Shown piece by piece: positions 22,066 to 32,353 of a stretch of 64,000 nt of DNA. A model generated the notes under the pieces. It was not told where the DNA came from, ran no database searches, and was given only the letters and a program-made list of their open reading frames with translations. Position numbers and translations under genes: made by a program. The number at the start of each line of letters is the position of its first letter. The first letter of the stretch is position 1. The stretch comes from Tulasnella sp. 424. Taxonomy: Eukaryota; Basidiomycota; Agaricomycetes; Cantharellales; Tulasnellaceae. The stretch covers positions 98,568-162,567 of the forward strand of contig WSUB01000096.1 of the NCBI GenBank assembly GCA_019633425.1, given 5' to 3'.

Positions 22066-22290
22066 TTGTCAAATACAGTGTTTATTAGCAGAGGCTATCC
22101 GATGTCACCGGTCGTCCGATATGTTACTGGTCCGCACCATATATTTATTCAAGTTACTAGATTCAGAAAGACTAGATCGAGAGGTTTGCGTTCCTTAGGC
22201 AATATCTACATCCACTCCTGGAAAGAGAACTCTTTTCAATACCATATCGACCATCCATTCGTCTGGCATTAGCAGCCTCTGCAAGGGTGG
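22066..22290 (-). pseudogene. duplicated 3' end of an F-box-like gene
   Basis: This stretch matches 25135-25345, the 3' flank and last codons of the F-box gene at 25239. A shared example is agattcagaaagactagat, followed by the shared ATCTACATCCACTCCTGGAA region. It carries small indels and no gene body. It is joined directly to an importin-alpha-like fragment. Confidence 0.7.
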
Positions 22291-22387
22291 CGTTGTGGTC
22301 GCTTATCGTTATTTTACGGCCGTAATGCCTTCGAATGATGATTGGTTCATGACAAAGGTGGCAAGCAAACCAATTTTCCATTTTATC

Positions 22388-22835
22388 AACCTGCGAGGTA
22401 GGACGCCGGTTTTGATAGCAAGTTCCGCCGCAGCCTCGGTGGCACATATCTGGTCGAGTGCCTTCACCACGTATTTTATAGTGGCCCAACCGATTTCCTC
22501 AGTTCCACGAAGAAATTTGGCAAGGACGGGGATCACCTGGCTAGTCTGTATGTCCGGTCAGTCAGGTGTAGTCAACTTCTCACCGAACGCGATGCACATA
22601 CCTCTTCAGGCTCGAGCTCGTCCCCCGGACGCGGAGTAAGATAGTAACTCAACACCCAAGATGCCGTGTTCCGCAGTTTCTTCTCATAGTCCTTAGGTGT
22701 GTTGAACGGCGGCTTAACCCCCTCCCGCCTGGAAGACCATCTCCCAGAACCGCGTGCAGTCCCCTCCAATGTTGCCAAGAGCCCACAAGGCAGTCTATGG
22801 CCGCCGGAAGTTGCGACGTTCCTGCTGCGGCACTA
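22388..22835 (-). pseudogene. importin-alpha-like fragment
   Basis: This is a decayed copy of the middle of the gene at 22892-24451. It includes the region of that gene's second intron, so it is a DNA duplication and not a retrocopy. Recognisable pieces on the minus strand are ALWALGNIGGD, TASWVLSYYLTPRPG and VVKALDQICATEAAAEL, in different frames and broken by stops. It retains Trp and Asn in one armadillo repeat where the intact neighbour has lost them. Confidence 0.75.
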
Positions 22836-22891
22836 AAGAAATGCACACCATGGGTGTATTACTCTGAATTCTTGAGACATCAACAAGTCAT

Positions 22892-24451
22892 CTACACTCT
22901 AGCTCTTTTAACAAAGTCTGGATAGTGGTCCTTAAGGATCTCGTGAGCGGTCCTCATAATCTCCGGGTCCCCGGAATGCTCATACCGAACCGCGCGAAGC
23001 CGTGGAATCCCATCCGCCACCTTGAATAACTCTAAAGCCCTGTTCTGGAACGCCGATACTATGCCCAGAAGTTTTTGAAGGCTTTGGACTGCAAGTCTCT
23101 GCGTGTAGAAATACTCCGCCACAATCGCGTCGGAAAAAGCTTCGATGCATCCGCCTTCGATAAGTGGCTCAACCAGCTCCGGATGAACGAGAGCCTTGTC
23201 GACCAAGTTCGCTAGAGCCCGCGTAGCTTCGTTCCGGGGCTTTTCTACCTCGTCCTTATCTTTGACGATGGCGACCAGGATGAGGAGAAGGCCATCGTTG
23301 AGCAAGGCATTGACTTGAGATAGGCTGCCTGCAGCCACGTTGGACGCCGCCCAACATGCGTTTTCCCGTATCATGACAGAGTGATGGCCTATGCATGCCT
23401 TGAGTGCATCAAGAAGTCCTGCTGCTACTGCGGCGTCCGTCGATGCTTCGGTGCCAGCGGTGAACTGTCCAATGCAGCGGACGGCATCGCATCGCAGGTC
23501 GTTATCGCCTTTTGTGCAGAGCTCAACAAGGCGGGGTAAGATGCCGGTTTTGATAGTAAGTTCCGCCGCTTCCTCGTTGGTACATATCTGTGCGAGTGCC
23601 TTTACAGCATAGCCTGGAGTGTCCCAACTGATGACAGAGGGTTCACAGATGAATTTGGTGAGGATGGGGATCATTTGGCCAGTCTATGAAGCAATAAGAT
23701 CAGCTGCAATCCATTTTGCGCACCCAAAGGCTATGGACATACCACTTGAAGTGCGAACTGGGCACCTGGTCGCGCAGTGAGATAGGGAGTTAATACCCAA
23801 GAGGCCGCGACCTGTACTTTCTCCGTATAATTTTCAGGCCCGTCTAAGACATCGAGAGCTAGCTTGACTCCTCCCGCCTTGACGACCAGGTCCCGACACC
23901 TTGCGGAATCCCATCCGATGTACCCAAGAGCCCGTAAGGCCTGCTCCTGGGCATCACCAGCATCCGTGAGGGACATTGCGACCAGTTTTGGAATAGCCCC
24001 GGCGTCGGCCACGGTTGCTTTTTGCCCAGTAGTACCCGACGCGATATTTGACACGATCCAGACAGCTTCGGCACGGAACTTGCTGTCCTCGGATGACAAC
24101 ATTTCAACCACAGTTGAAACAAGTCCCGAATTAATTATAGATTGTATTCCAACGTGTCCAGGTCGGTTTTGTAGGAGCCGACGGATTTTAATCGTTGCAA
24201 TCAAACGAGTATGACGGTCGTCCGAGTGAATTCCGCTCACAATTGCTGGGATGATCTAAGAACAAAAAATATTAGTAAGATCCCGGCTTTGTTTACAGGG
24301 AGTATGTGCTGCCTCATACCTGCTTCTCCCCAGTTATAAAAGTATCCAGCTCATCTTCGTCAGCTTCTTTCCAGTCTTCGTCCACGGGATGTTTTTGCAT
24401 GTTCATGCTCCCAAGTTCTTCGGAAACGGTGTTCTGAACCGGTGCAGACAT
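22892..24451 (-). CDS. importin-alpha-like armadillo-repeat protein, no IBB domain
   Basis: Three exons, 24320-24451, 23743-24255 and 22892-23683, with introns of 64 and 59 nt, give 478 residues. It is recognisable as karyopherin-alpha by its armadillo repeats: AVWIVSNIASGT, LRALGYIGWDSARCRDLVV, ASWVLTPYL, NACWAASNVAAGS, and the C-terminal EALQ-like block AVQSLQKLLG. Canonical importin-alpha binds nuclear localisation signals through a Trp/Asn ladder and binds importin-beta through an Arg-rich N-terminus. Here the N-terminus (about 44 residues) is acidic with no basic cluster, and several ladder positions are changed. It is shorter than the usual roughly 530 residues. It is probably a diverged paralogue rather than the housekeeping importin-alpha. 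Confidence 0.85.
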
Positions 24452-25238
24452 AACTCCAACGCTCTAAATGGCTCTTGAAAGTTGACGGTCCTGGTGGTGC
24501 TATATAGGTCCTGATTTGCTCCGAACGGGCTGGTGGTACACGGAGGCACTGTGTCTCAGCAGCAAAAGTTTTACTCCAACGTTCGCCGACGTCAAAATGA
24601 ATGCCTCTTGTAACAAGGTGCAGAGGGATTCGACAGCACAAGGAAAGAACGGTAATGTTCCGGTTCGGAACACGGCGGCGACGTGTGAGAAACCGCAGAC
24701 CATGTTCGGGATGCTTCCAAAGCCGAAACACGATGCGATCATCCCCTCCTAAAATGTCCTAATCGGTCTGATTTCCGCTGAGAGAACTAGTACGTATATT
24801 TTCCGAATTCACTGGCAGGCATGTACTGGACTCAGGTGGTCGTTTCCCACACATCCGCCGCATGTTCGGATTACCTCCCCTTGTGCCTAGGGGTGGTGGT
24901 AGTGGCGATTCCAACGAGTTGTACAGGTTTGCTCTGTTCAGGTCCTACCAGGCACCTAATTTCCTGGAAACGTCGGGCCAGTCTTCAACATATTTATATC
25001 TCAGCTCTTATTCATTTCCATGAATTCAAATGACTTCGGGCCTGCATATGCTCATGAAGCGTTACCAATCGACTGCGTCACGCGTAGAGCCTCTTTCTCC
25101 TGTGCACACAAATAGCTTCTCACCCATAAAAATTGAGGCTGTCCGATGTCACCAGTCGTCCGATGTGCTACAGGTCCGCACCAAATATTTATTTAAAATG
25201 CTAGATTCAGAAAGACTAGATCGAGGGGTTTGCGTTCC
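24452..25238. other. intergenic region with duplicated segment
   Basis: No gene seen. Bases about 24890-25125 resemble 27155-27415; shared strings include tttgctctgttc and tatttatatctcagctctta. This is part of a locally duplicated flank. Confidence 0.5.
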
Positions 25239-26854
25239 TCAGGCAATATCTACATCCACTCCTGGAATGAGACCTCCTGTCACTACCATCCCGACCATCC
25301 ATTCATCTGGCATCAACAGCCTCCGCAAGGGTGAACACCGAGGCGGCGACTCAGTAGCTAATCCCTCGGTTACGCCAGCTCCCAGCCTTACATAACGCTT
25401 CTCCCACAATACACGAAGGGCAGAAAGTACGTCCTCTTCTTCTTCCATGAGAACGTCCTGAACGGCAAGGTACTGCAGGCGAGGCGTAACCCACTTCAGG
25501 TCTCCCATATCGTCAACACGCTTCTCCAGGAGGACCTCCACAACCCTGCACATGGCCCATCCGCCCGCCACCCAGATGTCATCCACAGGCGTTAAAGCTG
25601 GAAGCAGTTCCCACAGTACGCTCCCAACATCCAATGGGCCAAATTCATGCCGGTGGACTGTCAATGTGATGCGCCTCGACTCGAGTGAGAGCCCTAGGCT
25701 TTGCAAGATGATTGCCAATCTGTCTGGGTCGAGGAGCTTGAATTCCAGGTCGAGGAAATCGTCGGGCGATCCGGTATGTCCTTGCGCCGTCCCATCTTCG
25801 ATACGGTCTCCACTTTGTGTATGAACGCGAAGGCATCTCGCTACAATATCGACGCGTATCCGCTGAAACGTGGTGATAGAAGAGCGCAGGATTCTCCTGA
25901 AATTGTCGTTCAGGAGGACGGCTGCATCCAAGTGGTTACCAGCGAGAGCTAATGGACCAGGTGCGTCCAAGTGGGTTAGAAGGTGAGTCGATATCTCGGT
26001 TGGAACCATATTGAGATGGACGTTTGTCAACTCCGTTAACGGCACAATCTTGAACCGCGCAATGCCTTGATTTGTCCATCCTTCTTCATCTATCTGCGAA
26101 GGATATTCGTCGATATTGTGAAGAGAGATGGAGTCGAGCATCTTTGCAGATTCAAGCATTGTGTGTAACTGGTCGATTGGAGGAAGTGCGGTGAATGAGA
26201 TGGTGAGGATCCTGAGGAATGGAAATCTTGGCGGGCCATCCCAGCGAAGCTGAACGCCGGAAATGCGAAGGCATTTGAGGCGGTTAAGACGAGAAATGTT
26301 TATCCTCCATTTTGCAGACGGTTGAGACCATCCCGATATAACCAGGAGTTGAAGGTACTCCGCCGCTTCTGCTCGCTGAATTGCCGACACGGTGTCCGTC
26401 GATAGGTAACCCATTAGGTCGATGTCCCTCCACCGGTGCGCGTGCGGGGAAATAATCTCAATGAAACGCTTCCCTGAAGGTATGAGACTTCCGCGAACTG
26501 ATGCCAAGAAAGGGGATGATTCGGCAAAAGGGGCTACTCGTAGTCTGACGTTCAGCGGTCCGGTAAGGTTGTGTGCAAGTACCGCGCCGATGGTACGATA
26601 CCCCTGCCGTGAGTCGACAGTCGGCCAAAGTTCGGGTGCAGACAAAGTGATGCTCAGCCAGCGCCTCAAATGAGAAGTTAGCAATCCCGAATTGCTCGTC
26701 AGGTGTACCTGGACCCATACCTACAGACCAGCGCCAACTGCTGGACAAGCCCTATTCCCCAGTCCCAAGGATCCTCAGGAAGTGTAAAGACCAGGATTTG
26801 CATGATTATTTCCGTCGGTAACTCGTTGATGTTGACCGGAGCCATTGCTCCCAT
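25239..26854 (-). CDS. F-box-like protein
   Basis: Two exons, 26709-26854 and 25239-26664, with a 44-nt intron (GTACAC...TTTGAG), give 523 residues. The ATG at 26854 (MGAMAPVNINELPTEIIMQI) follows an in-frame TGA. The F-box-like motif spans the intron: INELPTEIIMQILVFTLPED and LALVCRYGS before it, RRWLSITLSAPELWPTVD after it. The leucine-rich half contains SRLNRLKCLRISGVQL and MLDSISLHNI. The frame is intact. Its 3' end was duplicated to 22066-22290. The intron is unusually short but its phase and the F-box continuity fit. Confidence 0.83.
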
Positions 26855-27764
26855 GTATACGTGTCGAGCCCTTCAAACCTTGGATTTCAACTCTGCCCCG
26901 TAGATAAGAACTTCATCATATGAGAGCTTACCGCTTCTTAATTAGGTTATAATGCCTCTCTATCGATGTTCAGCCTGCTGTTGTCTTTTCAGGCGGCGTG
27001 TAGTACGGCGGGGTCCCGGGATCAACGTGTCCCTACAGAGATCAGTCGAGTGGAAGTAAGCCGCTCCCCAGCTCAATGGGTGAGTTTTACCTTTGCTTAT
27101 AGAGATTTAGTTGTCAGGGACTGACGATGTTGTGATGCGCGGGTTTCGGTCGCGGTGGAAGGGGGTGGTGGTGGCGGTTGTACATATTTGCTCTGTTCGG
27201 GTCCTACCGTTTTCCTGGACGCATCGTGCCACCCTTCAACACCATTCGCTATTTATATCTCAGCTCTTATTAATTTCCGAATTCAAAATGAGTTCGACCC
27301 TGCATGTGTTCAGGAAGCCTCATCAATCGACTGCCCGTTGATGAAACTCGCCCCGGGTGGACCAAATGAAGCGTCACGTTTGGGGACATCTTTCTCCGGT
27401 GCATACAAATGGCTCCTCGCCAATAGGAATGTTAGCTTCAAGCTCCTGTATGAGTGCTATCAAGTCCTCCCTCCCGTTGATGTTCCAGATAAATAGCTCC
27501 CTAAAGCAGCAGCTTTCACTTCGAAACTGACGGACAAGCTAAACTCGAGATTACAAGGCGTTCCTAAAGGGTTTAGATACCCATAGTTCGATAGTATACA
27601 GGGCTTCGCGATCCAGTGGAAATATGCAGGTCGCTAGACGAGGCGCCCGACGGCTAGGCCTTGAACTGGTGATAAAATGTCGTACATTACATTCAGTGCA
27701 TCCCATCGGGGTTTTCCCCCATCAAGCCAACTCGTACTTACAGGTAGAAAACAGATACGCATCA
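26855..27764. other. intergenic region with duplicated segment
   Basis: Upstream of the gene at 25239. It contains a second copy (27155-27415) of the segment at 24890-25125. No supportable gene is seen. Confidence 0.5.
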
Positions 27765-29312
27765 TTATAAAACGCCCCTTGGGGTCCTCGCTTCAACTGT
27801 CACTTCGGGAACCAACTTCCGAACGTCCTTGATCACATCCTCAAACTGTACTCTTTGACTGTCTGAAACCTTTAATTTCAACCCAATCACCTGCGCAGGA
27901 AGTACTCCTGCCTTGAATGCTTCCGACCTCGCCTGGATGGCGCCCACCATCTCGAGGATTTGAAGCTGTCGATTTGGGGATAGTGTGATGGTGGTGAGAT
28001 GAGGGAATAGCCAACGGGGGGAGGATGAGTTTCTGTTGAAAAGAGATGAAACCCCTGATTCGAGGCTCTGGAGGCTAAAATGGCAAATTCTGGGACATCG
28101 AGCGTGAACAATAGGGATAAGGGAGGGAACGACATTGTAAATGTCAGCAGTGAGATCAACCCGTTCCACTTCCCTCAACAAAGAACCCTGAATTCCTTCC
28201 AAAATGCCGTCTAAAGCATTCAGTGCCCCTGCCCCTAACGTGCTCCCAAAAGCTGCCCTCACACAGAATCCCCCCAACTGTACCCGACAGTAATTCCCCG
28301 AGGCTGCCATGCTAAGACTATCAACCTGCTTCTCCTTTAACAGACCAGCAAATCTCCCGAATGTACGGAGCCGCGGTGGCTCGGTACTCTCCACAAAAAA
28401 GCTGACATCAAATTGGTCCGTTGGGAAGGCGATGATTGAGTCGAGGAGTTGGAATAATCCGCGAGTGGAATATGTATTGAGTTTCAATGTTTTCAGTGCG
28501 CCTAGATGTATCTGAGGAAGTCGGGTGGTGTCCGGCGCCTCGGTTGGTACTTGGCCATGTAGAATCAGTCTTTCGAGCGTCGGAGAGCCAGCCAGGATGT
28601 TCAGGAGTTGGAGAGTATCGAAAATGGTTGCCGGATCCCCATGAACGAGTTTCAGGGACTTCATGTTTGTCCAGCCTGGATCTGGCCAGTTGAAGGAGCA
28701 GCCTAATAGCTCCACGTTCTGAACGTTTGGTGTCCATTTCGCTAGAGAGATTTCTGGAGACCGTTGTGCGAACCGGTCGGTCAGGTATCGCTTTACATGA
28801 AGCGAAACGAGTCCAGCCATCTCCGCGTCTTTTGATACGATTTCTCTCAGGTCCTTCTCCATGATATCCAAGGAACGAATTCTTGGTGCGTGAATGGAGA
28901 GCTCGTTCACGAAGGACTGATGAAGGCGTGTGTTCGGAGGCCTGAGATGAGAAATGCAGTCGACGCTGATTTTCATTTTCTTGGATTTTTGGAATGCCGC
29001 TCTCCATATCTCCTCCGGAGCAAAGGCATCGACGTAAATCCAAAATTTGGGTGTTTGGTCGATGAGAGTGGACCACGCAGAAGCGACGAGTCGTAATCTC
29101 TGCAGCTCCTTATAGTAATCCATCGTGTGTCTGAGCGAGTAGATCCGGTCGACACTGTTACCCATGACCCCTAGGACCATGGACAGGATCTCCAAAAATA
29201 CGTCGAGTGGTATGCGGCTGATTGGGGGGACATATTCTTGGCTCTGGAGAGCATTGGAGTCAACAAGGTGTTGGGATTTGAGTTCGCTTTGGGGTAGATG
29301 ATGTTGTTGCAT
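27765..29312 (-). CDS. F-box-like protein
   Basis: A single exon of 515 residues from the ATG at 29312 (MQQHHLPQSELKSQ). The frame is open upstream but has no other ATG. The F-box-like motif (ISRIPLDVFLEILSMVLGV, then LRLVASAWSTLIDQTPKFWIYVDAF) lies near residues 30-100 with an insertion between its halves. The leucine-rich half includes LVSLHVKRYL, NVQNVELLGCSF and TLERLILHG. It belongs to a subfamily different from the two arrays. The frame is intact. Biological role is inferred only from the family. Confidence 0.85.
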   Translation of the reverse strand: MQQHHLPQSELKSQHLVDSNALQSQEYVPPISRIPLDVFLEILSMVLGVMGNSVDRIYSLRHTMDYYKELQRLRLVASAWSTLIDQTPKFWIYVDAFAPEEIWRAAFQKSKKMKISVDCISHLRPPNTRLHQSFVNELSIHAPRIRSLDIMEKDLREIVSKDAEMAGLVSLHVKRYLTDRFAQRSPEISLAKWTPNVQNVELLGCSFNWPDPGWTNMKSLKLVHGDPATIFDTLQLLNILAGSPTLERLILHGQVPTEAPDTTRLPQIHLGALKTLKLNTYSTRGLFQLLDSIIAFPTDQFDVSFFVESTEPPRLRTFGRFAGLLKEKQVDSLSMAASGNYCRVQLGGFCVRAAFGSTLGAGALNALDGILEGIQGSLLREVERVDLTADIYNVVPSLIPIVHARCPRICHFSLQSLESGVSSLFNRNSSSPRWLFPHLTTITLSPNRQLQILEMVGAIQARSEAFKAGVLPAQVIGLKLKVSDSQRVQFEDVIKDVRKLVPEVTVEARTPRGVL

Positions 29313-30006
29313 GATAATGATACTACTACTAGTAAGGACTGGGTGATCAGGGGGCCGCCTAAGGTCATCTGAGGATCGAACTGACCCGCTCACGCTTTTG
29401 ATGCCCTATAATAGTACGAGGGTTTGAAGGAGAAGAGATGAATGCTGTCTTGTTGTACTGAGTGAAAGTCACTTCCAGAGCAAGTTGAAACGGAGGAACT
29501 CCGAGTCGGGCCACCCCCGAAAGCTGACATAATGATATCAGCCTCGCTCATTCTGGCGCATGCATATAGAACTGTATTCTCATCAACCTGCGGCTCGTTT
29601 AACCTTGTGGCTCATAGTAAAGACATCACACCAACAGCACGCAAGGCGATCATGAGTATGAATATGAGTTGCACCTCGACCGGCGCCTTAATTGAGCCAA
29701 CCTCAGGTTATGCTTTCTTTCTGTCCTATCCGTTCGGTAAGACAAGTCCCTGAAGCACAGCAGAAGAAGTTTCTTGTACCTCGATAAGAAGAAGATATTT
29801 AGCTCACTCTTGCACTGCCCTACGGGTCGTCAACTTTATGCGGTGCGGTGTGTGGGTGATCAAACAGACGCATAAATGCCCGATTGGTGCTTCCTGCAGC
29901 TATGCGTCTTTCGGACGATGAATACTAAAATATATATACTGCAATGCGAAAAATCCATTACAGACCGTACCCTATACATGTAACAGTACAATTCACGTGC
30001 TCTACC
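29313..30006. other. intergenic region
   Basis: The promoter side of the F-box gene at 27765 and the 3' flank of the SGNH hydrolase. A+T-rich runs (tatatatact) lie near 29930. No gene is seen. Confidence 0.5.
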
Positions 30007-31539
30007 TCAATCGAAGCCATTGACACCAAGAGCGAATTGGGTGAACAGCGACAGGGGGAACGCGTCCGCAACAGCCTGGTATCCAGCCCCGTTAGGATGA
30101 AGATAGTCTCCGGAATTGTATGCAGGGTTGAGCTGGGTGGGGTTGTGCGGGTCTCGAAGGATCTTGTCGAAATCGACGACAGCATCGAACACCCCACTGG
30201 TGCGAATCCAAGTGTTGACTCGTGACCGGGTAGCTTCTCGTTGTGGGTCAGAGTACGGTTGGATAGTTGAGTTGCCGCTGAATGGGGTAATAGTCGCAGC
30301 GAAGATGGGGATGCCAAATGTGTGAACGCGGGAGGCGATTTGCTCGAAAGCTTGAATTAATCGGTCTCCAACAACTTGTTGAGCGGCGACGGAAGTATCA
30401 GCGGTACCGATGTCGTTGACACCTTCGAAGATCATCGCGTATTTGACTCCAGATTGTGCAAGGACGTCACGGTCGATGCGGCCAATGGCGTTGGGTCCGA
30501 GACCGTCGGCGAGGATCCGGTTGCCACCAGCGGCTTGGTTGAGAACAGCGATATTTTTGGTCAGCGCGCTCTTTTGCATTTTTGCGAGGACCAGGTCAGG
30601 CCAGCTATAACAAATCACGATGTCAGCGACAGCTCGGCGTCGACGTATTCTAGAAATCTAACCGGTTGTTTGCGTCTGTCGTGCTACCACGTCCATCGGT
30701 AATACTGTCTCCGACGATAGCAAAGGCACTTGTCGTAAGCGGTGACCAGGCCTCAACAGCACTCAAGAGATACCTGGGGAGTAATCAGTTGAGCTGGAGC
30801 TTGGTAAGCTGAGAGCTCTTTCCGACTCACCAGTGAGCAGCGTTCTGAGTAGACGAGTCCGTCATATTAGCAGCTCCCACGTAATTTCCAAATGAGAACC
30901 ATGACGTTGTTCGGCTTCCAGGGTGAGAGGTGATCGAGTTGGTGGTCTGGCCGTTGGCAAGGTACAGCGAGACTGTGATCATTTGTTGAGGCTTGATCTC
31001 AAAGTTGAGCGCGTCCGACACGGCCAGTGAGCCATTTGGAACGATTATCGAGGAATTTCCGCTAAAGGTCAACTTTTGCAAGGTTTTGGGAATAATGGCT
31101 GGAGAACCAGCAGTATTGTTGTATGTTAAAGCGACGGTTGCGGCGGTTATAGGAAGGTCGGTTGTTCCAAAAGCGTTTGAGAGCCTAATACGAATTTGCT
31201 TGGCACCGATGGACATATGAAGTGTCTGACGGATGGTGCTATTTTGGAAGACGGAACTAGCTTGGGTCTACTCGAGGAGAAGGTCGTATTTTGGTCAAAC
31301 GAATGCCAATGAGATATCACTCACAAATGGTGAAGGGGGGAGATTGGAAGTTTCCGTCAATTGGGGCATGGCTACACGTAGGATTCGCAGTTAGCGGGTG
31401 ACGTAGCATCGAGCAGCTATATGATCAACTCACAGACCCATGTATCGACCCAATGACCCAGACCCGGGTTTGGACTGATTTTGGCAGCGCCCAAGCCGAG
31501 GAGCACAGCGAGAGAGCAAAGTTGTTGAAAGGCTCGCAT
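30007..31539 (-). CDS. secreted GDSL/SGNH-family hydrolase
   Basis: Five exons, 31434-31539, 31325-31371, 30831-31267, 30663-30773 and 30007-30604, all with GT-AG introns in consistent phase, give 432 residues. It begins with a signal peptide (MRAFQQLCSLAVLLGLGAA). An N-terminal beta-rich part of about 130 residues precedes the SGNH core. Block I is IVGDSITDGRG (nucleophile Ser), block III is EGVNDIG (Asn), and block V is DYLHPNGAGY (Asp and His). Members hydrolyse ester bonds of lipids or acetylated polysaccharides outside the cell. The layout resembles extracellular GDSL-like acylhydrolases with an N-terminal extension. The substrate cannot be told. It is not related to its F-box neighbours. 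Confidence 0.9.
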
Positions 31540-31605
31540 GGTTCAAAGTCGTTCGATGCTGCTGGCGTCGAGACGAGGGAATCTTGTTGTACTTCAACCC
31601 ACCGA

Positions 31606-31620
31606 CGGACTATATACAAA
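31606..31620 (-). promoter_or_regulatory. TATA box of the SGNH hydrolase
   Basis: On the minus strand tttgtatatagtcc lies about 70-80 bp upstream of the ATG at 31539, a usual distance for a TATA element with a short leader. Confidence 0.55.
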
Positions 31621-32353
31621 TTCCCTTGAGATCGTATAAGACATTCAAGCCGAGCTCGGAGCGAAGGAGGAAGCTAAAATGAGCTTCTCGTCGGTCTTCC
31701 CAGCACTTTCGGGGCTGCTTCGACTTCGGAGGTACCTTCCAAAAGTGGAAGGGAAGCCGGACCGCCTTCTCGAGAGTGAATATGAACGGAATATCAGAAG
31801 AGACATCGTCGTCCTCTGACATGGCGTCGTTGAATCGTCGGTGGTTGGCGTCGGGGAAGTACGGGAGGCTGAAGGGTCGCTGTATTCGGGATCTGTGGCA
31901 GTCATGCAAAGGCAAATAGTTCAGCATTCCGAATGTTCGGCCCGCGGCCATAGCACATCCCGGAACCAATGGAGAAGAGTGTAAGAATAGAGTCTTCTCA
32001 CAGGATATTGATGATGCGGGTAACGCTTCAGCCGATGAATGCATCTGTTCGTATCGGCCGGACGTTGTGCAAACGGGGCATTTGACGTTCCTCGGGTGGA
32101 GCAATTGAAAAGCGAATGACGTGACTCCGTCTTCGTTCGTCAGTCTTAATGACAGAAGATTGAATGATAGAAGTCGTAGGGACCATGGGCTTGTGCCTTG
32201 AATGACGAGGACTGGGCGTGTCTTCCGTTTTGGTGGTGAGTGGTGTAGAACTACAGCGTCAAACAGTTGGGCGGGACCAGACTCAGGGCCTGGTTGGGTT
32301 CCATGTTCGATTCCTTGGAATTTTCTTGCACTCGAACCGACTTTCTTGGGCAT
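31610..32353 (-). CDS. hypothetical protein, doubtful
   Basis: An open frame of 247 codons from an ATG at 32353 (MPKKVGSSARKFQGIEHG). I recognise no family. One CPVC pair is present, without the partners of a zinc finger. The stop falls within the TATA region of the SGNH gene, which argues against the 3' end as read. Upstream on the same strand are good splice signals (ttgcttttcag at about 32790, GTAAGT at about 32660). This stretch may therefore be the 3' part of a multi-exon gene or a decayed one. I could not build a full model. Confidence 0.3.
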   Translation of the reverse strand: MPKKVGSSARKFQGIEHGTQPGPESGPAQLFDAVVLHHSPPKRKTRPVLVIQGTSPWSLRLLSFNLLSLRLTNEDGVTSFAFQLLHPRNVKCPVCTTSGRYEQMHSSAEALPASSISCEKTLFLHSSPLVPGCAMAAGRTFGMLNYLPLHDCHRSRIQRPFSLPYFPDANHRRFNDAMSEDDDVSSDIPFIFTLEKAVRLPFHFWKVPPKSKQPRKCWEDRREAHFSFLLRSELGLNVLYDLKGICI

